Below, one piece after another: positions 51,601-63,787 of a stretch of 64,000 bases of DNA (its first letter is position 1; every line of letters starts with the position of its first letter). Both the position numbers and the translations under genes were made by a program. Source of the DNA: Rhizophagus irregularis. Its lineage: Eukaryota > Glomeromycota > Glomeromycetes > Glomerales > Glomeraceae. The stretch lies in contig NC_089459.1 in assembly GCF_026210795.1 (NCBI RefSeq), positions 372,001 to 436,000 on the forward strand. The letters are read 5' to 3'. The notes below the pieces were generated by a model. It worked only from the letters and a program-made list of their open reading frames with translations, had not been told where the DNA came from and searched no databases.

Positions 51601-52473
51601 AAAAAAAAAAATTTATTTAATTTTTTATATTTTAATATTACACATATATATGATTATAATTACCTGAGGTGGCAATTGAGAATTTTGTTGTTCTAATCTA
51701 GCCAATAATTCCTTATTTAATTCAGCTTTAGGTAAAGAAGACAATGTTGAAGTTTTCTTCTTTGCAACACCACGATGCGATTTTGAAGCAAATAAAGGAG
51801 TTGGTTTCTTTGATGACTTTGATGAAGTAACATTTGAAGAATCATCAGCAGAATTTTCTTTGACAGAAGATTTTGATTGAAAAGATTCAGATTTTCTTAA
51901 TTCAATTATTTTTGGAGACACGAGAGGAGGAGAAATAACAGTATTTGGAGAACCTTTTGTTGAAGAATTTTTAACGGAAGAATCTTTATCGGAAGAATTT
52001 TTAACGGAAAAATCTTTAGCGGAAGAATCTTTAACGGAAGAATCTTTACTAGAAGAATCTTTACCGGAAGAATCTTTTGAAGAAATTTGCTGAGAAGTGG
52101 GACGATTATTTTTAAAAGCCATATTTAATTTTGGAGGTTTCTTATTTACTAAATTATCAGTACCAGGTTCATCACGAGAAATCGAAGAAATCGGTCCACT
52201 TTTTGATTTTTTCATTAAAGTATTTGATTGAACACTACTTTTAGTTCTATTTGAAGAAGTAGGACCACTAATTGATTTTTTTCTTTCAATGTTACGAGAT
52301 ACATCTCTTGATAAGATTGGAGATTTTGGTTTATTATTATTATTGCTTGATAAATTTGAGGTAACTATATTATTAGGTGAATTATTCTTCTTGATTTTAT
52401 TTGAAGTAGATTTTGGACGAGATGATTTATTGGTTGGAGTATCACGTCCGACAATATTTTTATTTGATTCCAT
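48666..52473 (-). CDS. TBC-domain Rab GTPase-activating protein with coiled coil
   Basis: 1180 aa in four exons: 52473-51664, 51594-50956, 50857-50823 and 50724-48666, phases consistent. The first 270 residues are disordered, Ser/Lys/Asn-rich, with a KDSS repeat. Then comes a TBC domain: WTALIQDYTAVATKLPHLLA, KLRGLVWQSM, the arginine-finger motif IIERDLARTFPGVELF (IxxDxxR), the glutamine-finger motif YCQGLGFLVGPLL (YxQ), and RLMETYDMRTMFTLNMEGLQ. Both catalytic fingers are present, so it should be an active GAP. After the TBC domain lie a charged linker (FDRSKKDKKKDD) and long coiled coils (LVTAYSHLQKEHAEITEQLV; LIQVKQEKFELMLENKELVK). Order and size resemble fungal Gyp5 and animal EVI5, which act in Golgi and exocytic traffic; the exact Rab is not known. 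The 35-nt third exon is very short. Confidence 0.85.
51955..52080 (-). repeat. 15-bp minisatellite coding (S/V/A)KDSS
   Basis: About eight copies of a 15-bp unit (plus strand GAAGAATCTTTAACG type) encode KDSSG, KDSSS, KDSSV, KDSSA, KDFSV, KNSSD, KDSSV and KNSST in the disordered N-terminus of the TBC protein. Length change in steps of 15 bp would keep the frame. Confidence 0.75.
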
Positions 52474-55330
52474 GGTTTTTATTAATTATCAGATGAATTA
52501 TTCAAAGTTGAAAAAATTTGATGTATATTCTTTCTTTCAGTTGAAAGTATTATTATTTACAAAAAGTGATCTTTGAGAAATCAAATTTTATTTTTTTATT
52601 CTCGAGGAGGAGAGTAAAATAATAATATAATAATGATGACAATAATAATATTATATTTCTCTCTCTAAAAAAAAGGGGGAATTAAAAAAAATAAAATAAA
52701 ATAAAATAAAATAAATAAATAACAAATAATAATATAATAATAATAATAATAAATAATAAATAATAAATCCTTTTTATATTTGTTTTTTTTTTTAGATTGT
52801 AAGGAGGAAAAAAAGAAGAAAAAAAATATATAAAAAAAAATTTTTTTTTTTTGTTAGGACCGCGTAAAAAAGAGAAGAGTTTCCAAAAAAAAGGCGGGAT
52901 TTTTTTCTACTCACTCGGTTTTTGAACTTAATTATATGCCCAATAACCAAAAAAGGGAATAAATTCCCGGTAGATTATTGGCTAAAAATTAAGGAGAGCA
53001 TGTACAGTTCTTAGAGAGAAAGGTCAGTTTGTAATTTGGTATTACCTATTTACGACTTTCCTAATACATATCATGATACAAACATTATATAATTTTAATA
53101 GTTTCAAGAGTATGACAATTGACACAATTGACGGCAAAGTAAGCAAAATAAGCGGTATTTAGTATGAAAAAGAACCGAACATAACGGAAAATACCATGAC
53201 TTTATTATAAGAACCAATTGTAGCAAGGTCAATAAACTGTATAATTTAATTGTTCAATTATTATGGAAGCTTTAAGACATAATAAAAAAATATATATATA
53301 TATAAATATAAAGTATTTCGGGTAAATTAAATTATATATCTTAAATGGTAACTATAATAATTTATATAATTTATATTATGCATAATGAAGCATAAAATCT
53401 AATCTGGTCCTTTTGTTTATCAAAAAGTTTGATTGTTTAAAAAAAAAAAAAAAAAAAAATTTTCTTTTTCTAGGTTTTATTTTTTTTTTTCAATCATATG
53501 AATTTTATAAGTTTAGAGGAATTTTTGGCGTAAAATAATTTAACCAAATAGTTTGTTAGTTATTATCTCTCAAATTCCGAAATGAAGTTCATGAAGATAA
53601 TTATCCAAATAAATATTTATCAAGAATAAGATATAAATATTGATGCACACGATGGTTTCATCACATGTAAAGATACAACACCTTGTTTTTTAGTCCGATA
53701 AGAGTCACAATGGTTTTACAACTTCAAAAATTCATTGGTTGAACATCATTAGCCGCAATTGTGCATTTTATTTGGATTTCACAAGAAAAAAAAAATTTTT
53801 TATATTTTATATTTTTTTTATTTTTATTTCGATAAAAAGTCAAACGTATCATTTTCATTCATTCATTCATTCATTCATTCATTCATTGTTGATAAATTGA
53901 TTTAAACTTATATTTTAAACGATAATCAAAAAATCAAAAAAAAATTACTATTATTATTTTTATTATTTCATTGTTATTTTTTTTTGTTACGAGGGAGAAA
54001 AAAAGAAAGTTTTTGTAATTTTCCCAGCCCAATGATCAAATTAAGAGAAAACCTAAAAAAAACTGCGGTTTATTGTGTATGTATATCCTAGTGAAAATCA
54101 ATCTTAACTTATAAAGATTTAAGGTTCCGAGAAAGTTTTTTTTTTTAGGTTAAATTAAAAAAAAATGTACACATTTTATTATAAATATAATAAAGGTAAA
54201 TTCACTTTTCAATGAAGAAAAAAATTGACCAAAGGTACATCAACTTTAAAAAGATAAAAGGGTTGGAAGATCACAAAAAAAGAAATAATTTTGAGAATTT
54301 ATATTCGTTATCTTTTTTTAATAAAGAACCTATAATAAGTTTATTCCCCCTAGATGTCTTTGTTTGCGCAGTATTATACAGTATGTAAAAGTTAATTAGG
54401 GAACGTAATTTATTTATGCAAAAATATAACACGAATATGTATGGGATGTGCGTGCATAAAGTGCATAAAGTGTTTCAAAACAACGTATCCTATCACTTTA
54501 ATTTAAATGGGAGCAGTGAGTAACTGATTAATTCACTTAATTCACGTGCTTAATCTGCAAGAAAATTCAATAAATTATGTAATTTCAACCTTTTGGCCAA
54601 AATTATCCTGGTTGGCTAAAAAAATTACAAAATTACACATGATAATATGAAGTGATCATCAAAAAAAGGACGTTAGTATTATTGCTGTTCTCATTGTAGC
54701 CTATTATATTTGAATAAAAAAAAAAAAAAAAGAATACCAGATTTTTCAGACGAATGCTGTCAGACATTAATAGGACACAACATTTTGAAACCGACAATAA
54801 TTAAGTATACGATACTAGTACATTCTAATCTAGTATGATTTCATTCGAATCTAGTACAATAGGTTTTAAAATTTCATTCAACAATAATTAAGTAGAGTAG
54901 TGAAAGATTGAATCTTTAAACTTTTTTAAGAAACTAGTGTGTTTTCTTATCTATCAACATCGTCGGTTTTAAACTAAAATTAAAGCCCCCATCGGTGAAT
55001 ATAATGAAATAAGTTAGTAAATCTTAAACCATAATGGAATAATCCAAGTTTGGTTTAAATTAACAGCAATTATTATGAATGCAAGTCCGATTAGAAAAGA
55101 ATCTAAAGGTAATCAGTTGTAATTGTAGAGTCGAAACCTTTGTACACAAGAAGGAGTTGGTACTTTAGAACGTTAGTTGACGTTAAGTCTGCTTTTGTAT
55201 GATTATATATATATATCCTAGCTAAACGATAGCTAGCAGAGTTGGTTTGGACTTAATATTTTCGGAAGAACGGTCATAGGTAGGAAGGGATTTAGTATGG
55301 ATCAGGAGTAGCAAGCGTGGCAAGTCTTCA
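52474..55330. other. Noncoding stretch with simple repeats
   Basis: Upstream of the TBC gene. It contains AATAA and AAATAAATAAT runs (52690-52770), a TATATATA run (53291-53306), a 20-base A run (53441) and an (ATTC)n microsatellite (53858-53886). No coding block found. Confidence 0.45.
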
Positions 55331-55364
55331 ATCTTATATCTTCTTGGCTATGTATTTGCTATAT

Positions 55365-56545
55365 ATTTGACATTTTATTTTTTTTTGTAATTGGTGGCAA
55401 AGCCATTTTGTTGTTTTTGTAATTCTCACGCTACATATTTGACATTTTATTGTTTTTGTAATTGGTAGCAAACTTTTCAACCATTTTATTGTTTTTGTAA
55501 TTGATTGACGAGTAAATGCTAGTCTTCTCACGCTACATATTTGACATTTTATTGTTTTTGTAATTGATAGCAAAGCAAATTCTGAGCTTCTCAACCATTA
55601 TATTGTTTTTGTAATTGGTTTTCCGAGTAAATGCTAGTCTTCTCGCACTATATATTTGACATTTTATTGTTTCTGTAATTGGTAACAAAGCAAATTCCCA
55701 TTTTGTTGTTTTTGTAATTGGTAATTAGTTGCCGAGTAAATGCTAGTCTTCTCACACTATATATTTGACATTTATTGTTTCTGTAATTGGTAACAAAGCA
55801 AATTCCTATTTTGTTGTTTTGTAATTGGTAATTATTGCCGAGTAAATGCCAGTCTTCTCACGCTATATATTTGACATTTTATTGTTTCTGTAATTGGTAA
55901 CAAAGCAAATTCCCATTTTGTTGTTTTTGTAATTGGTAATTAGTTGCCGAGTAAATGCTAGTCTTCTCACACTATATATTTGACATTTTATTGTTTCTGT
56001 AATTGGTAACAAAGCAAATTCCCATTTTGTTGTTGTTGTAATTGGTAATTATTCCCGAGTAAATGCCAGTCTTCTCACGCTATATATTTGACATTTTATT
56101 TTATTTGTAATTGGTAGCAAAGCAAATCCTGATCTTCTTAACCATTTTATTGTTTTCGTAATTGGTTGCCGAGTAAATGCTAGTCTTCTCACACTATATA
56201 TTTGACATTTTATTTTGTAATTGGTAGCAAAGCAAATCCTAACTTCTCATTGTTTTTGTAATTAGTTGCCGAGTAAATGCTAGTCTTCTCACACTATATA
56301 TTTGACATTTTATTTTGTAATTGGTAGCAAAGCAAATTCTATCTTCTCATCCATTTTATTGTTTTCGTAATTGGTTGCCGAGTAAATGCTAGTCTTCTCA
56401 CACTATATATTTGACATTTTATTTTATTTATAGCAAAGCAAATCCTAACTTCTCATTGTTTTCGTAATTGGTTGTCGAGTAAATGCTAGTCTTCTCACGC
56501 TATTATATTTAACATTTATTTTTTCTGTAATTGGTAGTAAAGCAA
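55365..56545. repeat. About 110-bp satellite, roughly ten units
   Basis: Repeat unit with TGCCGAGTAAATGCTAGTCT, CTCAC(A/G)CTATATATTTGACATT, TTTATTGTTTCTGTAATTGG and TAACAAAGCAAATTCCCATT parts. The phrase GAGTAAATGCTAGTCTTCTC (or a one-base variant) recurs at about 100-115 bp spacing from 55511 to 56476. Units differ by small changes and deletions, so the array is not brand new. The long minus-strand frame across it (55334-55594) just follows the repeat. Confidence 0.8.
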
Positions 56546-56605
56546 ATTTCAAAAGTTCATAAATTCGACCAAATTGTTGTATATTGCTTAAATTGAATCA
56601 ATGAT

Positions 56606-56730
56606 CCCTATAAAAATGGATTTGTGCTAAATTTGTGCCAAACGGGCTAATCATACGATATTTGTTTATCAAATTTTATTGTATGATTAGCCCGTTTGGC
56701 ACAAATTTAGCATAAACCTTTTTTATAGGG
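56606..56730. repeat. Foldback element with CCAAACGGGCTAAT arms
   Basis: A 125-bp near-perfect palindrome. The left arm runs CCCTATAAAAA...TTTGTGCTAAATTTGTGCCAAACGGGCTAATCATAC; the right arm is its reverse complement ending TTTTTTATAGGG. The loop is about 25 bp. Shares the CCAAAYGGGCTmAT core with 15416-15569, so both likely belong to one family. Confidence 0.75.
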
Positions 56731-56749
56731 TGAAAGATTAGTTTAAAAT

Positions 56750-57790
56750 CGACTATTGTTATAACGTACCTAATTTTTCATACTTGATATTCAATATACT
56801 GATACAGTCAAACTCCGATATAAAGATTGAAAAATATTGTTATACCGATATTTATATATATATTCTCTCATATAATGGGAAAGTAAAATTTTATCGGGTT
56901 TTTAATATCTGTATATCGAATATTGTTATAACGTACCTAATTTTTCATACTTGATATACCGATATTCAATATACTGATACAGTCAAACTCCGATATAAAG
57001 ATTAAAAAATATTTGTTATACCGATATTTATATATTCTCTCATATAATGAGAAAGTAAAATTTTATCGGGTTTTTAATATCTGTATATCGAATATTGTTA
57101 TAACGTACCTAATTTTTCATACTTGATATTCAATATACTGATACAGTCAAACTCCGATATAAAGATTGAAAAATATTTGTTATACCGATATTTATATATT
57201 CTCTCATATAATGAGAAGTAAAATTTTATCGGGTTTTTAATATCTGTATTTCGAATATTGCTATAACGTACCTAATTTTTCATACTTGATATTCAATATA
57301 CTGATACAGTCAAACTTCGATATAAAGATTGAAAAATATTTGTTATACCGATATTTATATGTTCTCTGATATAATGGGAAAGTAAAATTTTATCGGGTTT
57401 TTAATATCTGTATATCGAATATTGTTATAACGTACCTAATTTTTCATACTTGATATTCAATATACTGATACAGTTAAACTTCGATATAAAGATTGAAAAA
57501 TATTTGTTATACCGATATTTATATATTCTCTCATATAATGGGAAAGTAAAATTTTATCGGGTTTTTAATATCTGTATATCGAATATTGTTATAACGTACC
57601 TAATTTTTCATACTTGATATACCGATATTCAATATACTGATACAGTCAAACTCCGATATAAAGATTGAAAAATATTTGTTATACCGATATTTATATGTTC
57701 TCTGATATAATGGGAAAGTAAAATTTTTTATCGGGTTTTTAATATCTGTATATCGAATATCGGTATATCGATTGATCGATATAATGACAA
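56750..57790. repeat. 163-175-bp satellite, six units, with pogo-like start
   Basis: Units begin GATACAGTCAAACTCCGATA at 56801, 56976, 57140, 57303, 57467 (one base changed) and 57639. They contain TTATACCGATATTTATATAT, AAATTTTATCGGGTTTTTAA and TTATAACGTACCTAATTTTT. TACAGTCAAACTCCGATATA resembles the TA target plus end of pogo/Tigger elements, and the last unit runs into ATATCGATTGATCGATATAATGAC. The array may have grown from such an element. Copies are very similar to each other, suggesting recent expansion. Two units carry an extra ACCGATATTC. Confidence 0.8.
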
Positions 57791-59276
57791 AAATTTATAA
57801 GTTTTAATATAACAAATTATATATGTTCATACTATATAAAAAAAATTGCTATTTATATTGAGTTCTGACTTTATATTAAAAATTCGACGTAACCAATGTA
57901 TATCGATATTTATTTTTTCAAAGGGATTTTCATATCGGAAATTTGATGATCATCGGCATTGTAAATCATTCTTTGAAAAATTGATTTTATTGGTCTTAAA
58001 TGAAAGGTCCCATAACTTTTTATAAATTTTATATGGAAACGTAAATGAAAGATCATAGATTTTATAAATTTTATATAAAGAAATGTAAATGAAGGATCTG
58101 ATAACTTTTATAATTTTATATAAAGAAAGAATGAACAACCTTTCATAGGTAATAATTTATAGTAAGACAGGAAAATTTTCTCAAAATGAATATAATTTTT
58201 TATGCACTTGGTTGTTGCCGAAAAAATTAAAAAGAAATTAATATATTTGGAAATCATGATAAAGATATAAATTATATGTATATATTTTTTACATTCAAAC
58301 TTTTTAACGGGTTTATAACCCTACCTAACTCCGTTTGTAATTTATATTTCTTATTTGATGAATAAATATGGATAATTTAATGGCTCCTTAATAATTTTCA
58401 TATTGCATCCCCTTAGACCACGTGTCCTCCTTTTTATGCATTGAATGTAATGCAATCCGGGCAATCCTTTAAATTCATATGAGCAACTTTAATTGAAAGA
58501 AAACGATGAAAGAAGTCAGTGTAACAGAAATATTTTCTAATGTGAACAATATTACTTCCATTCAATATTATTTCCTTTTAACATTAATTTAGTTTTAATA
58601 TATTGATTTCGTTTACATGATTATGAGTGATAATTTTATCCGAAAAAATGAACACTAAATCAATTTAAAAGAATACCGTAGTTTGTATATGTTTAGTATA
58701 CAGTAAAGTAATATTTCATCCGACATATCTGACGTTTAATATCTTATGTAATAAAGTAGATCAAACAATGTGTCGGGATTAACCGTGCCGTGTTTTCTTC
58801 GATCCGGATCCACTTTTATAAAATGTTATAAAATGTTATAAATCTTTTAAAGGTAAAAAAAAATAATAATAATTAATTGTATATTAAAGGTTATTATTTT
58901 CCAAATGTTTCAAAAAAAAAAAAGAAAAAGAAATCAATAATATTAATTTAAAAAACTTACGATTAATCCGTTATATTCTTTTTTGATTTAGATTGGTTCA
59001 CATTGAATTTCCAAATTAGTCGATTTTTAAAGAGGAATTATTTGTTTAACGTAAATTAATATATATAAACAAATTATGTAATTTTTATAAATATCTATCC
59101 AATAAATATAAATACAGTGAAAAAAAAAGGATAAAGAATCGTAAAATTTTTTTTTAAAAAAAATTGATTTATTATAAATATTGTAAATAAATCTCTTTGT
59201 ATAATATCTCTATTATTTCTCCAATATCTCCAATATTATAAACACACATCATTATAATTCCTTTTGTTTTTAAAAT
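57791..59276. other. Noncoding stretch before the methyltransferase genes
   Basis: It holds a short repeated phrase TAAATGAAAGRTC...ATTTTATATAAAGAAA near 57998-58130. The final 150 bp (A-rich, then CTCC/TATC-rich) is the likely promoter and leader of the first methyltransferase gene. No other gene seen. Confidence 0.4.
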
Positions 59277-60339
59277 ATGGGAAATCATTCTTCTAAAACT
59301 ACAAATTATTATACGTGTAATTATCATGTAATGTTTTCTTCACAAAAATTAATAACAAAAAATAAAATGGATTTTGATGAAAGGGAACATTTAGGACATG
59401 TCATAATAAGAGAAATATTTGAAAAAAATTTCTCTTCTAATGTTCATGATATATTAAATCGGGATACGAAAATCTTGGATATTGGGTAAATGATTTATAA
59501 ATTTATTAATTTATTATAATTTTTAAAATCCAAAATTTTTAAAATCCAAATTGTTTTATATTTATTAATTATTTTTTATTTTATATAATCATCGCGTTTT
59601 CAAAGGTGTGGTTCCGGATTCTGGTTAACAGAAATGGCAGCCGATTTCCCAAAACCTAGTTATATTGGTGTCGATATGTTACCAGTATTTCCTACATCTA
59701 CAGTTCCAAGTAACATAACATTTAAACAACTTAATCTATTAGAAGGATTACCTTTTGAAGATAATACATTCGATTTTATTCATATGCAATTTTTAGCATG
59801 TGATTTTACCGAATTACAATGGGAAACCATCGTATATAAAGAACTTGCACGTGTTCTTAAACCAGGTGGATGGTTAGAAATATGTGATCCTGAATTTGAA
59901 TTTTATAATAGTGGACCAACTGCCAAACAAATAAATTCCGCAGGTAAAAAAAGAAATTATTAAATCACAATCACACTTTCCACTTTCACACTTTTTTAAT
60001 AAAACCTTTTTAAATTTTTTAGTATGTACTTATTTAAGATCAAGAAATGTAAATCCATTAATAGTTCAACGTCATCGATCGCTCATTGAATCAATTCCAT
60101 CATTTTCATCATCTATTGTTTATCACGAAAAAAGACATTTTCCGTTAGGACCATATGCAAATAAATTAGGAATATTAGGAGGATTTCTTACAGTTAAATG
60201 TTGTAAAGATATTTTATTAGGACCAGTTGGTAAAATTGCAAAGATAAATACCGACATTAATGATATTCTTACACGTGAATTTGATTCACATAACACTTAT
60301 TTCCTTGTTCATAGATTTTATGTTCAAAAAAAGAAATGA
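59277..60339 (+). CDS. Class I SAM-dependent methyltransferase, copy 1
   Basis: 287 aa in three exons: 59277-59485, 59606-59943 and 60023-60339, phases 2 and 1. It has the class I methyltransferase fold: motif I LDIGCGSGFWLTEMA (split by intron 1, the SAM-binding loop), YIGVDMLPVFP (acidic residue after strand 2), LPFEDNTFDFIHMQF, and ELARVLKPGGWLEICDPEFE. The C-terminal half (YLRSRNVNPLIVQRHRSLIE onward to HRFYVQKKK) is typical of the large fungal methyltransferase group in which substrates are mostly unknown. The N-terminus MGNHSSKTTNYY fits an N-myristoylation signal (Gly2, Ser6). It is duplicated 2.2 kb downstream with the same intron positions. Substrate not predictable. Confidence 0.82.
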
Positions 60340-60534
60340 TTTTTATTTGTGAGCCATTTTTACTCGGGATTTTTTTTTATTTTTTTTATTTTTTATTTAT
60401 TTTTATTGTTGTTATATAATATTATTATATTATATTATATTATATTATATTATATTATATTATATTACAAACGTAACAAATTTTATATACTGTATATAAA
60501 TTATTTAGAAATATTTTTTTTTTTCTTGTAAAAA

Positions 60535-60572
<38 letters not shown>

Positions 60573-62547
60573 AATTCTTTAACCTGTTAAATAAAATAAG
60601 ATTTTTAATATGTAAATATTGTTTTGATAAATATTGTTTTGATAAGGCGTTTATATTACGACTAAAGGTGTCTCAAGGGTAACTAAACTATTTCAGCCGT
60701 TTCATACATGGCGTATAATAATACTTTCGTAAATAATACAATCAGGTAAATTACAAGGGTACCATATATAAAGTAGGTATTAAACGCGACTTTACCATAA
60801 ATAATTTGCACAATAAAAAAGAAAGAAAAAAAAAGGAAGATTGCATTTCCTTGTCTAATTTATCTTTATTGTCTGATAGTCATTATAAATGATTGGTTCA
60901 AAAATGCAAACCTTTTTTTTTTTTTTTGAATGAATAAATATTTTCTTTTTGTACTTTATAAATAAATCAAAGTTTAATAAACTTTGATAAAACTTTAAAT
61001 TTTTAAACTGGGAATTTTCTATTTATAATAATAATATTATTTATTATATTGTTATATTTTTTTAAATTATTGTGAAATTTTTCACAAATTTGATTAAATT
61101 TGATTGAAATTTGATCTGTAAAACGTCCAAACTATGAAACTTTATTTCGAACACTTTTATCGAAAATTATATAATAATTATAATAATTATAATAATTTAA
61201 TATATTTGTGGATCTTTTATATTGAAAATGAAGTTTTTAAAGATAATTTTCATTTTAATCATTTTTAAATCATTTTAATCATTTTAATCTTTTTTTTTTA
61301 TTAAAAGTTTTTTATTAAAAGTTTTTTATTAATAAAGAAGACGATGAATAAATTAAATTATATAATCATTTGAATTAATTTCCCTATTAAGTAGTAAACC
61401 CGAAATTCTTGTAAAATCAGTATATCCTTATTTAGAAAATTATAACCTGTTTAATATTATTAGAGATAAGAATATTTTGATTGTACCATTTTAAAAAAGA
61501 AATAATAGAATTGAAATTAGAACTAGATCGTTTCTGATCGTTCTTTTAAAAGAATTATTATTATATTACAATCTATAAAGTTATATATTATGTTATAATT
61601 TATAAAGTTGTATATTATATTATAATTTATAAAGTCGTATTTTTAAAAAAAAAATTTGTTTTTTTTTTCAAAAAAAAAATATATAATAAAAAATATTTGA
61701 GGTAATCTTAATTTATTTATTTATTTTTTTTATTATTATTATTTTTTTTTTATTTTTATTTTTATTTTTATTTTTTTTTTTGCGGAGTAATAATCATTCT
61801 TTTTGACGTGCAATTATATTACCTATTTTTAGTTATTATCTTGGGCATTAACCAGTATTAAATATGTGCCAAGAAATTTTGAGAATTATAATTGGATTAT
61901 AATTGGTTCTATTATTTTATTTGAAAAAATAATATTCAGCTGATAAATTCAAAATGATCCGTTAAATGCGTTTTTAGTTATATGTGTTAGTAAGTTTTTG
62001 TTAGTTATGCGACTTTATGCGTACTAGTTATGTCATATTAGTTATATGCGTATTGGTTATGCGTATTTTAGTTATGCTTGTTATTAGTCCCTTAAATTGA
62101 TTAACTTTTTTTGATCCCTGAATAGCTTTGATGATCAAATTCAACGGAAAAAAACGAAAGAATATTATGGGCATGAAATAAATTATGCGCTAATACAAAT
62201 TTTGGTTAGTGTAGTTATTTCTTTTTTTGATTCTTTTATAAAAGTGGAAATTTTTTTTTTATATAAATATAAAGCTAACCCTTTGTTTAACTTACATAAT
62301 AACGTTGAATATATAACATTGAATACAAAACATTTATCGTACATTGTGATAATAATATTTACTCGGCCTACTTATTATTATTATTATTATTATTATTATT
62401 GTACCCTTATTATATACCTTTTATATACCTTTATTATACCTTTATTATACCTTACTATACCTTACAATACCTTATTATACCTTACAATACCTTATTATAA
62501 CCATACCTTATTACCCTTATTACCTTTCCTTTATTTACTTTTATACC
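60340..62547. other. Spacer between the duplicated methyltransferase genes
   Basis: 2.2 kb with (ATATT)n at 60418-60466, (AT)n at 60544-60568, TTATAAAGT-type repeats at 61570-61640, GTTATGCGTATT/AGTTATATGCG repeats at 61970-62085, and (TTA)n then ATACCTTATT repeats at 62375-62530 just before the second ATG. No gene seen, and no obvious remains of a third copy. Confidence 0.5.
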
Positions 62548-63787
62548 ATGGGAAAATATTTTTCTAAAGAAAAAAATAAAACAACTAAACCATGTATAAA
62601 TTCTCATGAAGTTTTCTCTCGTTCTTATGAAAGTAAAGATGATTATAATGAAGGTGAACATTATATTCATATTGCAACGAGAGATATATTTAAAGTAAAT
62701 TTTTCTTCGGATATTCAAAATGTTTTATTAAATCCTAATACAAAAATTTTAGATGTTGGGTAATTATAATTAAAATCACTTTTTTTTTTAATAAAACGCT
62801 ATTATATATATTAACGGACTAACATTTTTTTTTTTTTTTTTTTTTACATTAATAACTGAATAACTGAATAACCGAATAACTGAATAAATGCTATACATTA
62901 TTACCACACTACACTATACATTTACGTTATACGCTAATAAATCGCCATACATCAACGAATAAATCGAATAAATCGTTATACATCATCGAATAAATCGATA
63001 TATCGAATAAATCGCTATACACACACTACACACACTTAAGTTGTGGGTTCGGATTCTGGTTAACGGAAATGGCATCAGACTTTCCAAAACCTAGTTACTT
63101 CGGGATTGATATTTTACCAATATATCCAAAATCTACATTTCCAAATAATATCACATTTCAACAACATGATATTTTAAAAAGATTACCTTTTGAAGATAAT
63201 TCATTTGATTTCATTCATATACAATTTTTAAATTTTGATATAACTGAATTACAATGGGAAACAATTGTTTTTCAAGAACTTGCACGTATTCTTAAACCAG
63301 GTGGATGGTTAGAATTTTGTGAAATGGAATATGGAATTTTAAATTATGGTCCTTTATCCAAACAATTTGATTTAACAAGTAAATAATTTTTGAATAATAT
63401 TTAATCATAATAACCAAATTTTAATTTATTTTAATTTATTTTTTTTATTTTTTTTTTTTAGTGATAAATTATTTAAGGACAAGAAATGTTAATCCACAAA
63501 TAATTTTACGTAGTCATTCAATATTGAAATCAATTCCATCATTCTCATCATCACATATACATCATAAAAGACGGAAATTTCCGGTAGGATCTTATAAAAA
63601 TCAATTGGAAGAATTATGCGCTAAAAATACAAAACATCAAGTTAAATCACTTTTAAAAGGTCAAATAGGTAAAGATATGAATGTTAAAAAAGGGGACGTT
63701 GATTCAATTACTGATAAAATAGTGAAAGAATTTGAAACAAATAAATCTTATTTTTATATTCATAGAATCTACGTTCAAAAGCATTAA
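62548..63787 (+). CDS. Class I SAM-dependent methyltransferase, copy 2
   Basis: 291 aa in three exons: 62548-62759, 63041-63378 and 63462-63787, with introns at the same positions and phases as copy 1. Motifs: LDVGCGFGFWLTEMA, YFGIDILPIYP, LPFEDNSFDFIHIQF, ELARILKPGGWLEFCEMEYG, and the C-terminal YLRTRNVNPQIILRSHSILK onward to HRIYVQKH. GCGFG replaces the more usual GCGSG of copy 1. The N-terminus MGKYFSKEKNKT again fits N-myristoylation (Gly2, Ser6), although the sequence between differs from copy 1. The middle exon is the best conserved between copies and has identical length (338 nt); the segment after SYKNQLEELC is strongly diverged. Intron 1 is 281 nt and full of AATAACTGAAT and AATCGAATAAATCG repeats. 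Confidence 0.82.
62860..63035 (+). repeat. Short tandem repeats inside intron 1 of copy 2
   Basis: AATAACTGAATAAC(C/T)GAAT units followed by CGAATAAATCG/CGCTATACA units and a CACACTACACAC stretch fill the intron, making it more than twice as long as its counterpart in copy 1 (120 nt). Confidence 0.65.

Noticed and set aside
55365-57790. CRISPR-like arrays
   Set aside because: Whole units repeat, with no constant repeat/unique spacer pattern, and the DNA is clearly eukaryotic.
60349-60531. Open frame after the first methyltransferase gene
   Set aside because: It is produced by an ATATT microsatellite and T runs.
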